A DNA stretch of 64,000 bases from a virus. The notes below the pieces were generated by a model that worked only from the letters and a program-made list of their open reading frames with translations, was not told the DNA's origin and did not search any database. A program made the position numbers and the translations under genes. Below are positions 32,775-39,986 of the stretch, piece after piece. Numbering within the stretch: the stretch's first letter is position 1; each line of letters begins with the position of its first letter. The stretch is from IMG/VR virus record IMGVR_UViG_3300031227_000017, positions 47,653-111,652 of that record; one strand, written 5' to 3'.

Positions 32775-33993
32775 GCTGTTTCTCACTTTCATCATGCGGC
32801 TTGTCCACCTCGATAACACGCTGCCGCTCCACCGGGAGGCCGGCGGCTTTTGCAACGAGTTGCATCGTGGCGTCCATCTTAGCCGCCTTGCCATTGGTTC
32901 CGTGAATATCGTCTCGCGTATCGATCATATCCTGGAGGAACTTCGGTGTCGGCATGGCGTCATTCTTGCCAGCTTCCTGCACGCGTATGGCTGCATCCAG
33001 CAGCTCACGACATGGAAGCATAGGCCGCGACGGAATCATACTGACCGAGGTGCCATACCAGTTAATGCCATGCTCCCGAAGGAGCACGTGGGCCCGCTCC
33101 TCATAGAAGCATACCTGACCATTATTGGCCCGGTACGCCTTGACGAAGTCGCGTTGCCACGGCTCCATGTGCTGCCTTTGCAGCCACTGCTTAGCTCGCC
33201 GGAAATCAGCCACCATAGACCAGCGACGTAGGAAACTGTCGATAAACTCGGCGGTCATCCAGCCTGTTTCCCACTTATGTTTGCCGCCCGGCTTGGGGGC
33301 AGGCCGTGGTTGGTACGCATCCTCAACTCTGCGTGTGAACAAGCCTCGTAGGATGTCATGAAATGACATATCATTAGCTCGGCCGACGTCGTACGCGTTG
33401 AGCCCATTGCTCACGCCCTCGCTGATGTCCGCGAAATGCTCGAACGCGTGGTCTTGCAGGTTGTAATCCACGTGAGGGTCGGTAGCGAGGTAATCCGCGG
33501 CTTCGAGCCCTACGTCCGACATACCGTTCTCACGACGCCTGCGTCTTTCAGCACCCAGCCGGTCGCAGAAATCATCTGCGAGCCCTTCCAGGTACTCTTC
33601 GTCTGTCAGGTACTGACGATCGTCCATCGCATCACCAGCCGTAACGATCCTATCGCCATGCCAGCTGCCGGCAAACGTCGGCACGATGGTACGACACATA
33701 ATCATCTCGTCGTCTTCGGTACGCTCATGCCGATGGTTGTAGGGGCCAGCCCACTCTGCATGTATCATTTCCCACGGTTCCGGGTCGAACTTGGTTTGCT
33801 TATCCGACTCGTACACAGTGCGGCAGAGGTCTCCCATGCCTTCGCCGTTGCCGCAAGCAGTCAGGACGGCGAGGGCGGTCATAATGCCGTCGCTTGAACA
33901 TCCGAATTCCAGCAACTTACTGCCGTCCCCAAACGGGTGCGGCGAGATAAATTCCTTCTTGTCGAGGTTCACGATCACGTAATACTGGCCCAT
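32764..33993 (-). CDS. MGQYY-type protein with C-terminal RxIDLD tag
   Basis: A 409-residue protein. It opens MGQYYVIVNLDKKEFISPH and continues FGDGSKLLEFGCSSDGIMTAL, a start that I recognise from widespread bacterial and phage orphans of unknown role. A long helical region follows. Near the C-terminus lies VERQRVIEVDKPHDESEK, a tag copy set about 15 residues before the end. Start shares a base with the upstream stop. Confidence 0.85.
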   Translation of the reverse strand: MGQYYVIVNLDKKEFISPHPFGDGSKLLEFGCSSDGIMTALAVLTACGNGEGMGDLCRTVYESDKQTKFDPEPWEMIHAEWAGPYNHRHERTEDDEMIMCRTIVPTFAGSWHGDRIVTAGDAMDDRQYLTDEEYLEGLADDFCDRLGAERRRRRENGMSDVGLEAADYLATDPHVDYNLQDHAFEHFADISEGVSNGLNAYDVGRANDMSFHDILRGLFTRRVEDAYQPRPAPKPGGKHKWETGWMTAEFIDSFLRRWSMVADFRRAKQWLQRQHMEPWQRDFVKAYRANNGQVCFYEERAHVLLREHGINWYGTSVSMIPSRPMLPCRELLDAAIRVQEAGKNDAMPTPKFLQDMIDTRDDIHGTNGKAAKMDATMQLVAKAAGLPVERQRVIEVDKPHDESEKQHAV

Positions 33994-34826
33994 TATTCAG
34001 TCCAGTTCTGCATTTCTTTTTTGAGATTTCTGTAAACGTAACGTGCCGTCACGTCTTCGCGTGCTGGTGTGTTAATCACCGAGTATCCGACAGCTTCCAG
34101 CGACCAGACCACTTCACTCGCAACCTCGTGACGCGCCTCATTCTGCGCGTACACGTAGTCGTCAATGCCGCCGCAGGAGCTTTCATATTCGTTATCATGC
34201 TTAATGACGAATTCACAATGCACCCGCCACCACTCCCAGCCGTTGAGATACCACTGGGTCAGCTGCGCAACGTAGCGGCGTTCCCAGAGTGCTGTCATCT
34301 CAGCAGCTACTTGCTTGCTGGCGCCGTTATATCGCATGTGCTGGAAGAATCCAGCTTTATTATCCTGCGCATGATCGCAGTCCTTGATATGCACACGAAA
34401 CGTCTCGCCGTCAGAGTGGGCGTAGCCCTGACACTCCTGAAACTGATCAGACGTCGTGCGACTGTAACCGACGTTACATTTATGGCACCACTCTGTGAAC
34501 ATTTCGCGACTGTGGTCCCAGCCGTCATTCTCCACCCACGGAGCGGTCATCCCCTCATCTTGCGACACGAGCGTGGCTTCAAACACGTCGTCGTATTCAA
34601 TAAAACACGGCATGGAGACCTTACTAGCCTCCTCGACCGTTACTAGACCGTGCGTACCTGTGTTAGTACACGAAGTTTTCGTCTCAATATGCAGGGTGCT
34701 GTCTTCACGCCACCGCGATTCGGTGGTGTGAAAACCGCCGCCCTCCCGTTCCGTTACTGTCCGAAACTCCTCTTCCGGGGCATCCGGGGTGAGGGGATCT
34801 AAGACGATGGAACGCAGTTGCCGCAT
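33993..34826 (-). CDS. Unknown protein with N-terminal RxIDLD tag
   Basis: A 277-residue protein beginning MRQLRSIVLDPLTP, a tag at the extreme N-terminus. The middle has cysteine and histidine pairs (WCHKCNVGY, HIKDCDHAQ) that could bind zinc, and the C-terminal third is helical. No family recognised. Start shares TGATG with the upstream stop. Confidence 0.84.
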   Translation of the reverse strand: MRQLRSIVLDPLTPDAPEEEFRTVTEREGGGFHTTESRWREDSTLHIETKTSCTNTGTHGLVTVEEASKVSMPCFIEYDDVFEATLVSQDEGMTAPWVENDGWDHSREMFTEWCHKCNVGYSRTTSDQFQECQGYAHSDGETFRVHIKDCDHAQDNKAGFFQHMRYNGASKQVAAEMTALWERRYVAQLTQWYLNGWEWWRVHCEFVIKHDNEYESSCGGIDDYVYAQNEARHEVASEVVWSLEAVGYSVINTPAREDVTARYVYRNLKKEMQNWTE

Positions 34827-35146
34827 CAGCTTTCGTCCGCGTTTTCGTCCGCGGCTTCGCCCTCGGCCGACTCCGTACCAAGATCAAAAGTCCGATCCTC
34901 TTCGTCGTCATCGGATGAACCTTCATCCGGGGATGGTGGTGACAGGTCTTCCGCCACGCTGTCCCAGAAATTTTTGATCCGATCGGCAACCGACCCGTCG
35001 AGGATCTGTTCCTCTCCGCTGTGATAGCAGATGCGGATACTCACGTCGCCCGCGTTCTCCGGTTCCGCGTCAGCGATATACGCTATCGAGAACATGTTAA
35101 TTCGGATGCTGCTGGCCGGTATCGTTATGAATGGCATTGTTGACAT
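34826..35146 (-). CDS. Small protein with acidic tail
   Basis: A 106-residue protein from ATG 35146, with GGAG ten bases upstream; it lies partly inside the RNase H gene (50-base overlap). A beta-rich N-terminus (MFSIAYIADAEPENAGDVSIRICYHSG) is followed by an Asp/Glu/Ser tail. Unknown function. Confidence 0.78.
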   Translation of the reverse strand: MSTMPFITIPASSIRINMFSIAYIADAEPENAGDVSIRICYHSGEEQILDGSVADRIKNFWDSVAEDLSPPSPDEGSSDDDEEDRTFDLGTESAEGEAADENADES

Positions 35147-35834
35147 TTTCCGTGTGCTCCTCTGATGGATTGATGTGATAGATGTCGATCGCCTCACCCG
35201 TCTCCGGGTCAGCAAATCGAATCTGGGCAACGGCCTCCAAGGCTCGCTGCGTGATGCCTTCCGGGAAGTCAACGTGCTTCGCGGCCTGCTGGAGCTCCCG
35301 CCGGGCCATGCCGGCGATCAGATCCGCAGTCCAGTTAAGCTGTGACGTCGAGCGGTTGGCCCAATGAAAGTGGCAGTGGTAGCCGAGCCGCCGAAACTCT
35401 CGCATGGCGGACCAGTACGCAATGTTAGCCCGTGGCAGCTCGCCACTAGGCATCATTGCTTTCGTGCCCCAGCGGGCGACGGTCTGGCTGTCCGTGATAA
35501 TATGGACGTTGATCAGCCCACGAGTACGCAGACGCTCACGGCCATATTTTGCGTCAAACCAAGACAGGGCCTGAAGATACGGCATCGACTCCGCGGAGTT
35601 GATTGAGCCGAGATTCATCGCGCCCCACACGATCTTGCGGAAGCGGGTCTGGCTGTCTATGAGCACACCAGACCAGCCGCAAGCAGTGTTCCAGCCTGCG
35701 CCGCTGCCATCGCCTACAATGAGCAAATCCCACTTGGGTGAGCCGATACGCTCAAGAACCGCCTGGAGTAGCTCCACCTCCGGGACTCGGTGTTTGTCCG
35801 GCTTCGAGCGACTGGAGTTCCTGCTTTTTGCCAT
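35097..35834 (-). CDS. RNase H-fold nuclease
   Basis: A 245-residue protein with an RNase H layout: VGDGSG with GWSGVLID (first Asp), AESMPYLQAL (Glu), VHIITDSQTV (second Asp) and ADLIAGMARREL (last Asp). It would remove RNA from RNA-DNA hybrids or process primers. ATG 35834 has AGGAG at the right distance although it lies 83 bases inside the upstream gene. A 49-base segment (35243-35291) that encodes AAKHVDFPEGITQRA is nearly identical, inverted, to part of the small gene at 26295-26573. The disordered tail is His/Asn-rich. Confidence 0.85.
   Translation of the reverse strand: MAKSRNSSRSKPDKHRVPEVELLQAVLERIGSPKWDLLIVGDGSGAGWNTACGWSGVLIDSQTRFRKIVWGAMNLGSINSAESMPYLQALSWFDAKYGRERLRTRGLINVHIITDSQTVARWGTKAMMPSGELPRANIAYWSAMREFRRLGYHCHFHWANRSTSQLNWTADLIAGMARRELQQAAKHVDFPEGITQRALEAVAQIRFADPETGEAIDIYHINPSEEHTENVNNAIHNDTGQQHPN
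35243..35291 (-). repeat. 49-base inverted dispersed repeat, copy 2
   Basis: Matches the plus strand of 26355-26403 with one difference (C for T). It lies in the C-terminal part of the RNase H gene. Confidence 0.85.
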
Positions 35835-36192
35835 CGATCTGCTCCTGGAGATTTGCAATTTCCAACTGCATACCTCCCATGTGTTTGTCAATCTCCCGAA
35901 TCGTCTCAAACGCATTTTCGAGCTGGATGCGGAGACAACCATGCAGCTGCATGCTCATGTGCATGATCTCGGCCGGCTGTCGAAGCGGCCCGTTGCGTCC
36001 CATGATCACGCCGAACGGCAGACGATCTTGTGGTATTTCGTAACTGGGGACGATCGCGACCCCTTCGAGCTCTGGCACCAGTTGCAGCAGATCACCAGCG
36101 AATTGCTGTGCTCTCTCCACAACTTCATCAGAGAATGCCTTGCGTACCGGAATGATAGGCTCCGTCGCGGCGGTAGGTTCATCACTACTCAT
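35752..36192 (-). CDS. Coiled-coil protein
   Basis: A 146-residue protein. Residues about 75-130 (AFETIREIDKHMGGMQLEIANLQEQIDGKKQELQSLEA) form a heptad-type coiled coil; a Pro/Gly tail ends it. Start overlaps the upstream stop (ATGA). Function unknown, possibly a structural or assembly factor. Confidence 0.8.
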   Translation of the reverse strand: MSSDEPTAATEPIIPVRKAFSDEVVERAQQFAGDLLQLVPELEGVAIVPSYEIPQDRLPFGVIMGRNGPLRQPAEIMHMSMQLHGCLRIQLENAFETIREIDKHMGGMQLEIANLQEQIDGKKQELQSLEAGQTPSPGGGATPGGS

Positions 36193-36611
36193 CGATCATA
36201 CCTCGCATCTGGGAATAAAGCGTTAAGAAGCGTACCCGCCCTACTCGCGGCGAGCGAGTAGACGGGCAGCTTCAAAAGAAAAACAGCCCAGGTCGCAGTT
36301 ACGAACAGGGCTGGGAAAAAACACAACAACGCCAACAAATACGGCGTATGATGGGAAAGGCAGAAGCTGCACGACACCAGCTCTGCTAGGATCGGTGGTA
36401 CGAGCTTGTCCGCGACACGCATAAGAAACGGAAGTTTCTCTCCGCCATCGTCGTCGTCGATGGGTGTGTCGTCAACGGGGATACTGGTGGGCGGTTCATC
36501 AGCCTTATCTTGAAAGAAGGCTCGCCAGTCGGCGAAGATGCTACCGTTTTTCCACACGTCTACCAGCCCGGAGGCGGCCAAGGTCAAAACTAGAAAATCA
36601 AGAAGACTCAT
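36189..36611 (-). CDS. Membrane protein with Cys motif
   Basis: A 140-residue protein with a hydrophobic N-terminal stretch, an acidic periplasmic or cytoplasmic loop, and CSFCLSHHTPYLLALL followed by a second hydrophobic region (FPALFVTATWAVFLLKL). The Cys/His group next to a membrane segment recalls small phage membrane proteins but no family is certain. ATGA overlap with the gene upstream. Confidence 0.76.
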   Translation of the reverse strand: MSLLDFLVLTLAASGLVDVWKNGSIFADWRAFFQDKADEPPTSIPVDDTPIDDDDGGEKLPFLMRVADKLVPPILAELVSCSFCLSHHTPYLLALLCFFPALFVTATWAVFLLKLPVYSLAASRAGTLLNALFPDARYDR

Positions 36612-36886
36612 GTTCTCGCTCTTTTTCTCTGTCGAGGGTTAGCGCGAGAGATTCTACGCGGCTGTGGTTGGGGCTGTGGTCGCGGTTGTCCCGCTTTCAC
36701 TGCCGCCGCCGCTTCCTCGCTGTCGATGTCTTTTTGATCTAGTTGGTTGCAAAAATGCGACACAAAGTAAATTGCGACTCCGCACACGATTCCCGGTACT
36801 ATCAAACCCGTGACGACCATGAAAAGTCCCACGGCGGGTATCGTAACACTTGCGTAGCCTGCGAACGTCTCTTCGCCTGTTCGCAT
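36608..36886 (-). CDS. Small membrane protein with basic tail
   Basis: A 92-residue protein from ATG 36886 (AAAGGA upstream). A single long hydrophobic region (about residues 14-38) precedes a cytoplasmic tail rich in Gln, Pro and Arg (RPQPQPQPRRISRANPRQRKR). Unknown role. Confidence 0.76.
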   Translation of the reverse strand: MRTGEETFAGYASVTIPAVGLFMVVTGLIVPGIVCGVAIYFVSHFCNQLDQKDIDSEEAAAAVKAGQPRPQPQPQPRRISRANPRQRKRART

Positions 36887-36921
36887 GGTAATCCTTTCAC
36901 CGGCAGCCCTCGGGCTTTCCG

Positions 36922-37167
36922 CTAGGTGATCTCCTCCTCGCCTATTCCCCAAGGCCAGGGCGAAGTGTGACCCGCGTCCGGCGGGTGATCGTTCTCACGC
37001 TGGAGAACGTCTGGGGTAGGGAACGGCGGTGACAGCGGAATTGTATGCACCAAATTGTCACATAGGTTCGATCGAGGCGTGGGGAGACGCCGCGTATTTC
37101 GCCCAGCTGGCAGCCTGCGCTCTTGATAAAGTTTGGCTGATCCACTCAAATTAGGTGTTTCTGGCAT
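36922..37167 (-). CDS. Small Pro-rich protein
   Basis: An 81-residue protein from ATG 37167 with GGAG eight bases upstream. It is rich in Pro, Arg and Thr with no hydrophobic core, so it is probably disordered; its reality rests on the ribosome-binding site and tight fit between neighbours. Confidence 0.5.
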   Translation of the reverse strand: MPETPNLSGSAKLYQERRLPAGRNTRRLPTPRSNLCDNLVHTIPLSPPFPTPDVLQRENDHPPDAGHTSPWPWGIGEEEIT

Positions 37168-37187
37168 GGTTCTACTCCGTTTCGCAT

Positions 37188-37217
37188 TTGCAATAAAGCT
37201 CGAACTATGCCTATAAT
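37188..37217 (+). promoter_or_regulatory. Candidate plus-strand promoter for the terminase
   Basis: TTGCAA and TATAAT are 18 bases apart on the plus strand, in the gap between two minus-strand genes. On the minus strand of the same gap TTGCGT and TATTAT are also spaced about 18 bases, so the gap may be bidirectional. Transcription rightwards would pass antisense through the small gene at 37245-37484 and reach the terminase. Confidence 0.45.
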
Positions 37218-37244
37218 AACCGCTAACACCCAGGTAACGCAAGG

Positions 37245-37484
37245 TTAGGGCGTCGGACTTTGTGGCTTCCGAGCCACGGGACCGCCTTCTACCGCGGGTG
37301 CTGAGGACGCAGGGGACCGCAAAGAACCGAGTCCCTTGCAGATCGCGACACAAAGACACCACAGTGCGGTAAGTAGGCCCACGACTACGCTCCAAGCGTA
37401 GGTAGCCAATGTTTCACAGCCGTTTTCAAACCATTGAAATCCCGGCTCTTCCGGCGCTTCGCCAGATTTTGTATCATAATCCAT
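37245..37484 (-). CDS. Small membrane protein, start shared with terminase
   Basis: A 79-residue protein with one hydrophobic segment (AWSVVVGLLTALWCLCVAIC, about residues 30-49) and a Pro/Ala/Ser tail. Its start codon and that of the terminase share the palindrome CATG, being read from opposite strands. Role unknown. Confidence 0.75.
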   Translation of the reverse strand: MDYDTKSGEAPEEPGFQWFENGCETLATYAWSVVVGLLTALWCLCVAICKGLGSLRSPASSAPAVEGGPVARKPQSPTP

Positions 37485-39414
37485 GTCAATAATAACTCCA
37501 AATCCTTTGCAGGATCATCGTCGCTCCGCACTTTCCAACAGAGAAGTAAGTTCCATTCTCTCAGATCTGGAAGCCCAGAAAGTATCTGGGAGGACGCAAG
37601 GCAACGTCGATCGAATTATCCAGCTACGCAGGCTGGCCGAGGCGGGGGCAGTTCAAACGCTAGAACCGCTGTTACCCCTCTGTCTTACTCTTCAAGGAAA
37701 ACCATACGAATTAAGCGATCACTTTCCGTTTTCGCCGGTTTTCAATGTCTCGATGCCGTCGAACCTATTGCTCAAGACAGGGCGGCAGGTATCTAAGTCG
37801 ACATCGCTGGCCAGTCACGGTGTGATGTTAGCCAACGCCATTCCGTTCTTCCGCACACTTTATATCACGCCGCTCTACGAGCAGATTCGGCGATTCTCCA
37901 ACAACTACGTGCGACCGTTTATCGATCGTTCTCCGATCAAGTCGCTGTGGTCTGGGACGAACACTGAGAACTCGGTGTTACAGCGGTCGTTCAAAAACCT
38001 ATCGTCGATGCTGTTCAGCTTCGCGTTGATGGACGCCGATCGGGTGCGTGGTATCTCGGCGGACAAGATTTGCATTGATGAAGTCCAGGACATGGACCCC
38101 GATCACATCCCCATTATCCGAGAAGTTATGAGCCACTCGGATTGGGGCCTTATGCAGACAACTGGAACGCCAAAATCCCTGGATAATCCAATCGAGGGCA
38201 TCTGGCGTCGTAGTTCGCAAGCGGAATGGTTCATACCGTGTTACTCGTGTGGGGCTTGGAATATCCCGTCGCTGGAGTTTCATGTTTACGATATGATTGG
38301 GCCAGTACATGATGACATATCTGAATCCTGTCCTGGTGTAATCTGCCACAAATGCAGACGTCCGATCTTCCCGCGACACGGACACTGGGTACACCGGTAT
38401 CCGCAACGTCGTTGGCAGCTCGCCGGCTTCCACGTCCCGCAGATCGTTATGCCGTTGCACTATGGCAGGCGGGATAAATGGGCGGAACTTGTTGCGAAGC
38501 AGGGCGGCTGGGGAAATACCACAGCCTCCACGTTCGCCAACGAAGTATTAGGCGAGTCTATCGATGCTGGTCAAAAACTAATCTCGGAGACAGAGCTGCG
38601 AGCGGCTTCAACACTTGAGTGGCGTAACGACCCAGACAGGCCATGCGACGCCGTGATAAATCGCTTGCAGCATTACGAACAGCGAGTGTTGGCAGTAGAC
38701 TGGGGCGGCGGTGGCCAAGACGGCGTATCCTTCACCACGGTAGCGGCGCTAGGTTACACGTCGGCCGGACAGATTCACGTGCTGTGGGGCAAGCGGATGA
38801 TCGCCTCGCAGGAACACCTTCGGGAGGCCCGAGAGATCCTGCATTGGCTACAAGTATTCCGCTGTGACCTAATGGCCCATGACTACACTGGCGCTGGTGT
38901 CGTCCGCGAGACCGTAATGGTTCAAGCTGGTTTCGACCTTGAGCGAGTGATGGCCATTCAGTATGTCCGAGCCGCCGCCAACAATCTAATGCGGTTCGTA
39001 CCGCCGTCCGTGCTGCACAACCGCGCACATTACCGCTTGGATAAAACGCGATCGATACTTTATATGATGCAAGCAATCAAGTTACGACTGCTGCAATTTT
39101 TCCAGTATGATTACAACAACGATGATGACGCTGGGTTGATCAATGACTTCCTAGCGCTCGTTGAAGAGAAGACCGAAAGCCGGCTGGCAGGTGACATCTA
39201 CACCATCACACGCAACCCGATGCTCTCGGACGACTTCGCCCAATCTGTGAACATCGGGTGCTCTGCCATCTGGCATGCGAACAATAGCTGGCCAAATTTC
39301 GCTGAAGCTGCCTCGATAGGCCGTATTAACTCCAGCCAAATTATAGCCACGGGTTCGCGAGAGTATGGATGGGACGAAGATCAGACGATGCGAGGCTTCT
39401 TCAATCAGCCTTAA
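37483..39414 (+). CDS. Terminase large subunit (DNA-packaging ATPase-nuclease)
   Basis: A 643-residue protein of plus orientation. Evidence: GRQVSKST (adenine/Walker A region, near residue 105), ICIDEVQDMD (Walker B and catalytic Glu), a coupling-motif area TTGTPKS, a four-cysteine finger (CYSC...CHKC, about residues 258-290), and a nuclease half with VLAVDWGGGGQDG and LMAHDYTGAG as metal-binding aspartates. The zinc finger between ATPase and nuclease parts is seen in some large-terminase families. No ribosome-binding site is evident before ATG 37483, and the upstream frame is closed, so translation initiation may be unusual. It ends tail-to-tail with the next gene, sharing TTAA. Confidence 0.92.
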   Translation: MSIITPNPLQDHRRSALSNREVSSILSDLEAQKVSGRTQGNVDRIIQLRRLAEAGAVQTLEPLLPLCLTLQGKPYELSDHFPFSPVFNVSMPSNLLLKTGRQVSKSTSLASHGVMLANAIPFFRTLYITPLYEQIRRFSNNYVRPFIDRSPIKSLWSGTNTENSVLQRSFKNLSSMLFSFALMDADRVRGISADKICIDEVQDMDPDHIPIIREVMSHSDWGLMQTTGTPKSLDNPIEGIWRRSSQAEWFIPCYSCGAWNIPSLEFHVYDMIGPVHDDISESCPGVICHKCRRPIFPRHGHWVHRYPQRRWQLAGFHVPQIVMPLHYGRRDKWAELVAKQGGWGNTTASTFANEVLGESIDAGQKLISETELRAASTLEWRNDPDRPCDAVINRLQHYEQRVLAVDWGGGGQDGVSFTTVAALGYTSAGQIHVLWGKRMIASQEHLREAREILHWLQVFRCDLMAHDYTGAGVVRETVMVQAGFDLERVMAIQYVRAAANNLMRFVPPSVLHNRAHYRLDKTRSILYMMQAIKLRLLQFFQYDYNNDDDAGLINDFLALVEEKTESRLAGDIYTITRNPMLSDDFAQSVNIGCSAIWHANNSWPNFAEAASIGRINSSQIIATGSREYGWDEDQTMRGFFNQP

Positions 39415-39674
39415 AAGTCTGTAGGCCGTACCGTTTCACATTCTTCGTCGTCCTCGTCGTCATTCATGGGAATGATGGCCATGTGCAGCCACATGCCATT
39501 GTGTAGTTCTGAAGCGTTCGCGACGTTTTGCCATCGCTCCGGGACACCAAAATCGATGCTACGGAGTTCAACGGTATACTCGTCGGGACCTTCGTCGACG
39601 TCGATCGAGATGATCGCATCGTCGGGCAATTCAGCGATTGCTTTTCTGATTTCTCGAATGGTTATGTTTGGCAT
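39411..39674 (-). CDS. Small acidic protein after terminase
   Basis: An 87-residue protein that converges on the terminase with a 4-base overlap of stop codons. The pattern (IREIRKAIAELPDDAIISID) suggests a helix followed by strands. It contains ELRSIDFG, a weak resemblance to the tag that I do not count. Function unknown. Confidence 0.8.
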   Translation of the reverse strand: MPNITIREIRKAIAELPDDAIISIDVDEGPDEYTVELRSIDFGVPERWQNVANASELHNGMWLHMAIIPMNDDEDDEECETVRPTDF

Positions 39675-39686
39675 TACATCTCGTCG

Positions 39687-39986
39687 TCATTCATGGCCGA
39701 ATTCGTCGTCGTCTTCTTCGTCGTAGTCTTCGTCGAAGTCGTCGTCGAAATCATCCTCGTCCCATTCCTCTTCGTCCTCGTCAACCGCGTCGGTCGATTG
39801 CTCGATAGGCAAGATCACTGGGTCGAATTGTGGTACGATAGTGTCAGCGCGTGTGGCTGCTTCCATCGCGTGGCCGTCAAGTATACCAAAAGCCTCAGGC
39901 AGCTCCTCGGGACAGAGATCGTCTTCGAGGTTAGGATAGAGGCAAAATGGGACGTCGACCACGGGAATCATCAAGTCGCTTGACAT
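39687..39986 (-). CDS. Small protein with extremely acidic tail
   Basis: A 99-residue protein; ATG 39986 has GGAG at the right spacing. The last 30 residues are almost all Asp and Glu, the densest acidic tail in the window. Such tails often mimic DNA or bind basic partners. It overlaps the primase-like gene by 16 bases. Confidence 0.8.
   Translation of the reverse strand: MSSDLMIPVVDVPFCLYPNLEDDLCPEELPEAFGILDGHAMEAATRADTIVPQFDPVILPIEQSTDAVDEDEEEWDEDDFDDDFDEDYDEEDDDEFGHE

Noticed and set aside
39411-39674. ELRSIDFG as a tag copy
   Set aside because: It lies inside a folded region and lacks the final Asp and the upstream Arg spacing.
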